A DNA stretch of 8,042 bases. Origin: Methanobacteriota archaeon. Lineage in GTDB: Archaea; Thermoplasmatota; Thermoplasmata; RBG-16-68-12. The position numbers and the translations under genes are program-made. The stretch spans positions 1 through 8,042 of the forward strand of contig VBME01000165.1 of the NCBI GenBank assembly GCA_005878995.1, given 5' to 3'. A model generated the notes under the pieces. The model worked only from the letters and a program-made list of their open reading frames with translations, did not search any database and had not been told where the DNA came from. Shown piece by piece: positions 1 to 5,371 of the stretch. The number at the start of each line of letters is the position of its first letter. Position 1 is the first letter of the stretch.

Positions 1-1170
1 CGTGAACCACGGCCAGTAACCGTACCCGAAGGGGTTCGGACCCGGCTGCAAGCTGTACATGTAGTTACCCTCGAAGTGCGGGATCCCGAGCGCCTGGTGC
101 CATGCGGTCTCCCAGTCGATCAGCGCCGGGTCTTCCGCCGTACCCGACGTGTGATGCTGGGACACCTCGAGACCCGGGATGTCGTTGAAGAAGAAATGGT
201 ACTGCCAGCCCAGGCCGGGGACGCCGGGGAACGAACTCTCCCCCGCGGTTCCGATCGTGAGGAGATGGTTCGGGCTGTGCGGCTTCACGTCCGCGATGTA
301 CTGGCTCGCCCACGCGCGGAATCCGACGATCCCGCCGACGGTCGCCCAATACACGTCGTTGTTCACATCCGGCTCGTTCCACAAGTCCCACATCGCGATC
401 CGCGGCTCCGAGTTGTAGCGGTCCATGATCGCACGGACGACCTCGATTTGGTGCGCGTACTGAAGGGTCGTCGTCATGAAGAATCGGTTGTCCGGCGCTC
501 CGTCAAAATGGCCGAGGACGGGGACCAGGAAGAAACCGGACCGGTTCGCCCAGTATACCATCCGGTCGAACACGTTCCAGAACACGGTCGCGTTCGCCTT
601 CCACGCGAGATACGTTCCCTCGGAGACCCAGGAGTCATCTGCGATCCAGACTCGGAGGACGTTCGCCTTCGGATTCGTCGGGGAGCCCGCCACCGCGTTG
701 TAGTGCAGGAAGTACCGGAAGTATTCCCGCCAGAACGAGTCGGCATCGATCACGCCCGGGCGCGCGGGTTGAGCGACGTACGCCGGCACCACAACCGCGG
801 GGGACGTCGCGAGGCCAATCCTCGTCTCGACAATCGAGGTGTCCGTCACGCCCAGATCGAGGAACCAGTAGTCGAGGTTCGCCTCGGGAGCCCGCGAGGC
901 GATCACGCTGCCGTTCACGAGCAGCTCCACGGCATCGCTTGGTGTGAGTGCGACGCCGAGGACGCTGGCTTCAGTGGGTCCCGTTCGAACGACGCGCAGG
1001 AGCAGCGCGGCTTGCTCGGACACGGGCGTTGAGGACGCGATCGCGGGCACGGCTGCGACCGCGAGAAGCATTCCGCTGACGAGGACGCTCAGGAAGCTCC
1101 AGTGCCGGCGGCACCCATCGAGCGCGCGCTCGCGGGTGCGCGCCTCCGGGTTGGGTAAGATTGGAATCAC
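1..1170 (-). CDS. Secreted GH5/clan GH-A-like glycoside hydrolase (3'-truncated by window edge)
   Basis: The minus strand is open from an in-frame stop at 1207-1209 to the left edge, giving 390 codons from a GTG at 1170. The N-terminus has a basic stretch (RR at 21-22), a hydrophobic core at about 24-41 and an AIA signal-peptidase-like site at 43-45, so the protein is probably exported. Residues ~48-120 look like a small beta-rich domain. From ~165 the pattern is that of a GH5-type TIM barrel: NVLRVWI with Arg173, then WDLWNEPD with the presumed acid/base Glu266, then HH at 339-340, then IPHFEGNY with a candidate nucleophile Glu367. The Glu-Glu spacing of about 100 suits GH5 (cellulase/mannanase-like). 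The usual H-x-Y motif reads H-H-T here, so the exact family and the substrate are uncertain. GTG 1170 was chosen because the only downstream ATG (1071) would remove the basic n-region. A GGGGGTGAT stretch overlaps the GTG, so the start is not certain. Confidence 0.8.
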   Translation of the reverse strand, partial: MIPILPNPEARTRERALDGCRRHWSFLSVLVSGMLLAVAAVPAIASSTPVSEQAALLLRVVRTGPTEASVLGVALTPSDAVELLVNGSVIASRAPEANLDYWFLDLGVTDTSIVETRIGLATSPAVVVPAYVAQPARPGVIDADSFWREYFRYFLHYNAVAGSPTNPKANVLRVWIADDSWVSEGTYLAWKANATVFWNVFDRMVYWANRSGFFLVPVLGHFDGAPDNRFFMTTTLQYAHQIEVVRAIMDRYNSEPRIAMWDLWNEPDVNNDVYWATVGGIVGFRAWASQYIADVKPHSPNHLLTIGTAGESSFPGVPGLGWQYHFFFNDIPGLEVSQHHTSGTAEDPALIDWETAWHQALGIPHFEGNYMYSLQPGPNPFGYGYWPWFT

Positions 1171-1455
1171 CCCCGAGGGGCACCCTTGGAGACCCCACTT
1201 GTCTATCTATGGCTTTAGGAGCCGCTATCGGATTTGATTACCGAATTGCAGACTGGGGGACCCGACCGCCGAAGGGCGCCCACGTCGTGAGCAGGACCCG
1301 TTCGGGTCATTTCCGGTCTGTGACCTTTTCCATCAATCGTCACGTTTCGGACGGATAATGCGTGGGGCTGGTCCCGCGATGGACTGGCATCTCGGATCGA
1401 TACGCCCCGTCGGTTTCATGGGCCGTCAGCCCTTTCCCCAGATTTGTCGGGTTGC
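1171..1455. other. Divergent intergenic region between hydrolase and copB
   Basis: These 285 bases separate the start of the minus-strand hydrolase from the start of the plus-strand copper ATPase, so promoters for both should lie here. I see no convincing TATA box for either. Weak candidates are ATAGATAG-like bases around 1200-1208 for the minus gene and GGATAATG around 1351 for the plus gene. The only clear structures are two small hairpins at 1295-1329. Short frames here lack family-like sequence and I take them as chance. Confidence 0.5.
1295..1329 (+). promoter_or_regulatory. Two adjacent hairpins, the second followed by TTTT, upstream of copB
   Basis: GACCCG-TT-CGGGTC (1295-1308) is a perfect 6-bp inverted repeat. 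Six bases later GGTC-TGT-GACC (1315-1325) is a second one, directly followed by TTTT (1326-1329). On the plus strand this could fold in a copB leader if transcription began upstream of about 1290. It could also be a DNA-level operator, or chance in GC-rich sequence. No function is assigned. Confidence 0.22.
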
Positions 1456-3735
1456 ATGGAACATCACGGCCACGCGGAGCACTTGCCAACGGCCCCACGA
1501 TCAGAGGAGGGCAAGCTCATCCTGCAGATTCACGACTTCCTACCACCTGACTGCAGCGACGGGGTCGAGGCCCGGCTCCTCAACGTATCGGGCGTCCGCG
1601 CGGCCTCCCTGAATCCGATGACAGGCATAGTCACGATCACACTCGCTCCAGAAGGGTCGTCCGAGGCCGTCGTGCAACGCCTCCGGGAAATCGGTGTCGA
1701 GTGCGGTGCGCGCCCCTCGACCGTGAAGACCGCCGAGACGGAGCACCGAGCCCACGCGACCGGACGGCCCGCGGTGCACGACCACCACGCGATGATGGAG
1801 CAAGAGATGCGTCGCCGGTTCCTCGTCGTCCTCGGGCTAACGATGCCGGTCCTGATCCTCTCACCAACGATCCAGTCCTGGGCCGGTTTCCGACTTCCGG
1901 ATCTCCTCGGACTCAACCTCGTCCTCGTGGTCCTCGCCTCGATCATCGTCTTGTACGGCGGCGTTCCGTTCTACCGCGGCGCCGCGACCGCGCTCCGCGC
2001 CCGCACGGCAGACATGGACGTCCTTGTGAGCCTCGCGGTCCTCTCCGGATTCCTGTACAGTGTCGCCGCAACGTTCCTGTTCGTCGCTCCGGACTTCTAC
2101 TGGGAGGTCTCGACCCTCGTGCTCTTCCTCCTCTTCGGACACTGGATGGAGATGCGCTCCGTCCGCGGCGCCTCCGGGGCGTTGCGGGAGCTCGTCAAGC
2201 TGATCCCGCCGTCCGCGAACCGCGTGAAGGCCGACGGCTCGATCGAGGAGGTCGAGACGGCCCTCTTGGCCCTCGGCGATATCGTCCTCGTGCGACCCGG
2301 CGAGAAGGTCCCAATCGACGGCGTGGTGATGGAAGGCGCGAGTTCTGTGAACGAGGCCTTCGTCACCGGGGAATCGAAACCCGTGTCGAAAAGCCCTGGA
2401 GACAACGTCCTCGGTGGGACGATTAACGGGGAAGGCGCGCTCCGCGTGCGCGTCACGAAGACGGGCGAGGAGACGGCCCTCGCACAGATCGTGAACCTCG
2501 TGCGTGAAGCGCAGGAATCCAAGCCGCGGGTGCAACGCCTCGCGGACCGCGCGGCGACGGCCCTCACGCTGATCGCCGTGAGCCTCGGCGTCGCGACGTT
2601 CGCCTATTGGTTCGGTGTGGCGAGGGCGGATAGCCTATTCGCACTCACGTTGATGATCACCGTGTTCGTAATCGCGTGCCCGCACGCCCTCGGCCTCGCG
2701 ATCCCCACGGTCACCGTGATCTCGACGACGATGGGCGCGCAGCGAGGCCTCCTGATCCGCAACGCGGAGGGCCTCGAGGCCGCGAGGCACCTGGACATCA
2801 TCCTGTTTGACAAGACGGGCACCTTGACGACGGGCCGGTTCGGCGTCACAGACGTCATCCCATTCGGCTCCTGGTCCGAGACCGACATCCTCCGACTCAC
2901 CGCTGGGGTAGAGCGGAACTCGGAGCACGTCATCGCGAAGGCGATCGTGGCGCACGCGGAATCTCGGGGCCTCTCTCTCCCCGACGTCGTCGACTTCACC
3001 GCCCTCCCCGGGAAAGGCGCCCGCGCGAAGGCGGAAAGGCACTCGGTCGCCCTCGGGAATCGGGCTTTGCTCCAGGACATCCGCCTCGAGCCGCCAGCGG
3101 AAGCGAATCGCCTCGCGGCACAGGGCAAGACGATCGTCCACGCGGTCATCGACGACCGGCTGGCGGGCGTTATCGCACTCGCCGACGTCATTCGAGACGA
3201 ATCGCGTGAGGCTGTCGCCGACCTGAAGTCAATGAGAATCCGCGTCGCGATGCTGACGGGCGACAACCGCGCCACGGCCGCTTACGTCGCCGGCCAGCTC
3301 GGTCTGGACACGTTCTTTGCGGAAGTTCTCCCAGGCGACAAAGCCGCGACGGTCGAACGGTTGCAGAAGGAGGGGCAGCGGGTCGCAATGGTTGGAGACG
3401 GGGTCAACGACGCGCCGGCGCTCGTCCAAGCGGACGTCGGAATTGCGATCGGCGCGGGGACCGACGTGGCGATGGAGTCTGCGGACATCGTCCTCGTGCG
3501 GAACAATCCAAGGGATGTCGTGCGCCTCATCCGTTTGAGCCAGCTCACGTCGAGGAAGATGAGACAGAACCTCATCTGGGCGACCGGCTATAACGCGTTC
3601 GCTCTGCCGCTTGCCGCGGGCGTCGGAGTGCCGGTGGGAATCGTCCTACGGCCCGAGTGGGGCGCGCTCTTCATGGCCGCCTCGAGCATCATCGTCGTGA
3701 CGAACGCCCTCCTCATGCGACGTCAGGCCGTCTGA
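1456..3735 (+). CDS. copB: CopB-like P1B-3 copper-translocating P-type ATPase
   Basis: 759 residues from ATG 1456; a TTG four codons upstream (1444) is the alternative, and neither has a good Shine-Dalgarno. The role inferred from the family is ATP-driven export of copper across the cytoplasmic membrane. Order of parts: His-rich start (HHGHAEH, 3-9); HMA-like fold at ~20-83 in which only the second metal Cys (Cys33) remains, Pro30 standing where the first would be; second His-rich linker (97-111); membrane helices at ~122-137, 150-173, 187-209 and 214-233; actuator TGES at 304-307; helices 5 and 6 with CPH at 408-410; phosphorylated Asp452 in DKTGT; GDGVND at 647-652; helices 7 and 8. CPH and N705-x5-GYN-x4-P718 define P1B-3. 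Helix 8 (P733, M740, S743-S744, N750) instead matches the P1B-1 pattern MxxSSx5N. The N-domain His491 is followed by Val instead of the usual Pro. The 3' end overlaps the convergent gene by 90 bases. Confidence 0.93.
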   Translation: MEHHGHAEHLPTAPRSEEGKLILQIHDFLPPDCSDGVEARLLNVSGVRAASLNPMTGIVTITLAPEGSSEAVVQRLREIGVECGARPSTVKTAETEHRAHATGRPAVHDHHAMMEQEMRRRFLVVLGLTMPVLILSPTIQSWAGFRLPDLLGLNLVLVVLASIIVLYGGVPFYRGAATALRARTADMDVLVSLAVLSGFLYSVAATFLFVAPDFYWEVSTLVLFLLFGHWMEMRSVRGASGALRELVKLIPPSANRVKADGSIEEVETALLALGDIVLVRPGEKVPIDGVVMEGASSVNEAFVTGESKPVSKSPGDNVLGGTINGEGALRVRVTKTGEETALAQIVNLVREAQESKPRVQRLADRAATALTLIAVSLGVATFAYWFGVARADSLFALTLMITVFVIACPHALGLAIPTVTVISTTMGAQRGLLIRNAEGLEAARHLDIILFDKTGTLTTGRFGVTDVIPFGSWSETDILRLTAGVERNSEHVIAKAIVAHAESRGLSLPDVVDFTALPGKGARAKAERHSVALGNRALLQDIRLEPPAEANRLAAQGKTIVHAVIDDRLAGVIALADVIRDESREAVADLKSMRIRVAMLTGDNRATAAYVAGQLGLDTFFAEVLPGDKAATVERLQKEGQRVAMVGDGVNDAPALVQADVGIAIGAGTDVAMESADIVLVRNNPRDVVRLIRLSQLTSRKMRQNLIWATGYNAFALPLAAGVGVPVGIVLRPEWGALFMAASSIIVVTNALLMRRQAV

Positions 3736-4505
3736 CCGTCCTCGTCCAGCGACGTCGAGCACGAAGGCGGCAGTGATGATCGTGCCGACACGGAGGAACT
3801 GTCCCCAGACCTTGTACAAGCCGGGAATGGGGAAGGTTGTCTCAAAGGCCACGTCCGGGCCGCCACGCCAGGATCCAACGACCTCGCGGGTACGATGGAC
3901 ATGGACGAATGTCTGGGCGTCCTCGCTGATCACGACGCAATGGCCACCCGCTGACATGAGCGGCCTCAGGTCTGTCACCGGACTCCCGTCTGGATGGGCG
4001 AGCGAAAACGTTAGGAAAACGGGTTTCTCTGCCGCGACCGCGTCCCGAGGCGTAAGGGTCACGCGGTATTGTCCGTCCATCACGGCCTTCGTCGTTTCCC
4101 GATCCGGGACGAGAGCGATTGGCTGATGGATCCGCCCGCCCTCAACCCGCAAGCGGAACGCGACCAGTGCCCGCTCGCCGCCTTTCGGCTTCGCCTCGGC
4201 CCAGAACCGGTACGGACCGGCTTTTGGAAACGTGAAGGCGAGCTGGAAGACACCGTCCGGAGTTCCGGATGGACGTGATCGAAGAAGGCGAGGTCCTCGG
4301 AGACAACGACTAGATGCATGCGTCGGCCGTGGACGAGGTCGAACTCGCGGATCGGATTCGAGACAGCCGAGTCCGTCACGACGATACGGAGCAGAGTCGG
4401 CCGATTAGCGAGAGGCGAAACGGGACTTGTCTGTAGCTTGATGTCGTAGAATCTTGCCTTGCGTCCGAGCTCTTTCGGTCTCGACGCGTTGTGTCGCCTG
4501 GTCAC
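3646..4505 (-). pseudogene. Frameshifted two-repeat His/Met-rich YtkA/FixH/CopC-like protein, probable copper binder
   Basis: Two overlapping minus-strand frames together make one protein of about 286 residues. The first runs from GTG 4505 for 82 codons and ends in conserved sequence at FFDHVHPEL. The second continues the same domain from the CCG at 4260 (PDGVFQLAFTFPKAGPYRFW) to a TAG at 3646-3648. One inserted base, or a shift to the other frame, near 4260 restores a continuous domain. The protein is an internal duplication: repeat 1 contains MHLVVVSEDLAFFDHVH and repeat 2 contains GHCVVISEDAQTFVHVH, each closed by a FP-x-(A/P)G-x-Y-(R/K)-(F/V)-W hairpin. I recognise this as a His/Met-rich beta-sandwich type often found near copper genes, usually annotated hypothetical; copper binding is inference. 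No signal peptide is visible, and an in-frame stop lies at 4536-4538, so the 5' end may also be lost. The domain ends near 3750; the last ~34 residues lie antisense to copB and look like read-through. Confidence 0.75.
4256..4269 (-). other. Frameshift point inside a TCCGGA-GT-TCCGGA repeat
   Basis: The switch between the two frames of the His/Met-rich gene falls within two copies of TCCGGA separated by two bases. Because TCCGGA is self-complementary, the pair is both a direct repeat and a possible 6-bp hairpin. Such a site favours slippage in replication and also base-calling or assembly error, so the lesion may be biological or technical. Confidence 0.65.
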
Positions 4506-4634
4506 TACCGTGTAAGCGGGCAGAATGATCTTCCCTCATTTGAACGGACCCCCAAGTTCACCGAAACAACAATAGGCCCCAATACTCACTTGTGTCAGGA
4601 CCGGGCGCAGGTCAATTGGTCTACGGCGGCCACG

Positions 4635-4796
4635 TTACATCCCTTGCTCCTCAAGGCAACAGTTTGTCACGACAAACCCACTCGCCGTTTTCTTGACCGT
4701 GATCGAGTTGGCGGTCCGATTTGTTACATCGAAGCCACCGAACTTGACCGTCTCTTTAGCTCGGACCCGAACCTCGGCCGTTCGACTCTTCGCCAT
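4635..4796 (-). CDS. Doubtful 53-residue hypothetical protein
   Basis: ATG at 4796, TAA at 4635-4637. The translation starts MAKSRTAEVRVRAKE and is basic and beta-like, with TNCC near the end. About two thirds of third codon positions are G or C, compatible with coding but not decisive. There is no Shine-Dalgarno ahead of the ATG and I recognise no family. It lies upstream of, and on the same strand as, the broken His/Met-rich gene. It may be a remnant or a chance frame. Confidence 0.22.
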   Translation of the reverse strand: MAKSRTAEVRVRAKETVKFGGFDVTNRTANSITVKKTASGFVVTNCCLEEQGM

Positions 4797-4863
4797 CGTA
4801 TCGTGAATGCGGTCGTCGTTCAAAAGCATCGGGGTCACCAGCGATTGGGCCCAAGAGAGGAGC

Positions 4864-4873
4864 AAAAAAATAC
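4864..4873 (+). promoter_or_regulatory. TATA-like A/T tract, possible promoter of the small membrane-protein gene
   Basis: AAAAAAATAC is the strongest A/T tract between copB and the copA operon. An archaeal TATA box here would place transcription start near 4895, about 35 bases ahead of ATG 4929. On the other strand the same bases form a T-run, so a terminator for minus-strand transcription is an alternative reading. Confidence 0.25.
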
Positions 4874-4928
4874 ATGAACCCTAAGTGATAAGCGAAGACC
4901 AGAAGCGAGCCCTTCCTCGTTGAAGCGC

Positions 4929-5186
4929 ATGCACGAAGACGTAAAGTCAGCGGCTTTCGTCATTCCCACAATGGGAACTCCCGTAGTCACGGCCAGTCTG
5001 TTGCTAGCCGGTTTCTTCGCATATTCCCTGTTTCCCACCCTCTTGATCTCCATGCTGAGGTTTCCCGCCGCCATTCTAAGCGTCGGCGTGAACCTGCTTA
5101 CAATGGGCCTCACGGTCAGATGGAGGCTTCTTGAAAAGCTTCGCCACCTCGTTCAGGCGGGTGCCTGGCTGGGCCGAAATGAGTGA
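4929..5186 (+). CDS. Small two-helix membrane protein of unknown function
   Basis: 85 residues from ATG 4929 (a TTG at 4920 would add three). Residues ~9-40 form a long hydrophobic stretch containing SLLLAGFFAYSLFPTLLI, and ~45-65 a second one containing AAILSVGVNLLTMGLTV. The tail from ~66 is basic (RWRLLEKLRH), which by the positive-inside rule would sit in the cytoplasm. The clean helical pattern and mostly G/C third positions support a real gene; the absence of a Shine-Dalgarno and of any recognised family argue for caution. It converges on the small YHS gene with 24 bases between the two stop codons. Lying inside a copper locus, a role there is possible but unproven. Confidence 0.45.
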   Translation: MHEDVKSAAFVIPTMGTPVVTASLLLAGFFAYSLFPTLLISMLRFPAAILSVGVNLLTMGLTVRWRLLEKLRHLVQAGAWLGRNE

Positions 5187-5210
5187 TCACGTTTCCTTGT
5201 TGTCTCACAG

Positions 5211-5360
5211 TCAGTGAGTATGCCCGTACCGGTGGGGGTCGCTGTCGAACGCCTTCAAGCAACCTTGCGAGCAGAAGAAGAACGTCGTGTGGTCGTGCGT
5301 TCGGCTGCCTGCAGTTCGCTTCGAATCGACTTCCATCCCGCAAACGGGGTCTTTTGCCAT
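5211..5360 (-). CDS. Free-standing 49-residue YHS-domain protein, CopM-like candidate copper chaperone
   Basis: ATG at 5360, TGA at 5211-5213. The protein opens MAKDPVCGMEVDS, has the second half of the motif as FFFCSQGCLKAF, and ends in a His-rich tail (HRYGHTH). Cys7, Cys30 and Cys34 are the expected YHS metal ligands; His22, His24, His43, His47 and His49 could add more. It is essentially one YHS domain and nothing else. It starts 11 bases after the copA stop with a perfect Shine-Dalgarno, so the two are surely co-transcribed. By analogy with the small TRASH protein CopM encoded beside archaeal CopA and CopT, it may carry Cu+ to the ATPase. That role is inference; the domain call is firm. 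Its brevity makes it easy to miss in automatic annotation. Confidence 0.92.
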   Translation of the reverse strand: MAKDPVCGMEVDSKRTAGSRTHDHTTFFFCSQGCLKAFDSDPHRYGHTH

Positions 5361-5363
5361 GTG

Positions 5364-5371
5364 TCACCTCC
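5364..5371 (-). promoter_or_regulatory. Perfect Shine-Dalgarno of the small YHS gene
   Basis: GGAGGTGA follows immediately after the copA TAA and, counted from GGAGG, lies six bases before ATG 5360. It complements the usual archaeal 16S rRNA 3' end and fixes the start of the 49-residue gene. Confidence 0.9.

Larger units (their letters stand above)
4506..4928. other. Intergenic stretch of lower GC, no firmly supported gene
   Basis: About 420 bases between the 5' end of the broken His/Met-rich gene and the small membrane-protein gene. GC is visibly lower than in the ATPase genes (32 of 60 in 4561-4620, against 39 of 60 in 2461-2520). It holds a doubtful 53-codon frame on the minus strand (4635-4796), a 5-bp inverted repeat TGAAC/GTTCA with a 10-base gap (4541-4560), and an A-rich tract at 4864-4870. 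A plus-strand frame through most of it (4491-4877) has an unnatural Cys/His/Arg-rich composition and I do not call it. Confidence 0.5.

Noticed and set aside
76..1032. Long plus-strand frame (318 codons) opposite the hydrolase
   Set aside because: Translation is Arg/Val/His/Asp-rich without family features, while the minus strand encodes a signal peptide and GH5-like motifs. Typical antisense frame of a GC-rich gene.
1228..1244. Dyad TCGG...CCGA around an A/T-rich centre upstream of the hydrolase
   Set aside because: Only four paired bases at each end with mismatches inside; too weak to call an operator.
4541..4560. TGAAC/GTTCA inverted repeat with a one-turn gap near the 5' end of the broken gene
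   Set aside because: Five-base arms are expected by chance, and there is no second copy or promoter context.
4491..4877. Plus-strand frame of 128 codons in the low-GC region
   Set aside because: Unusual Cys/His/Arg-rich composition, no hydrophobic core pattern, no Shine-Dalgarno, and it overlaps the 5' end of the His/Met-rich gene.
5116..5367. Minus-strand 83-codon frame over the small YHS gene
   Set aside because: Different register from the YHS frame; its GTG start lies within the Shine-Dalgarno of the YHS gene and its translation is basic and featureless.
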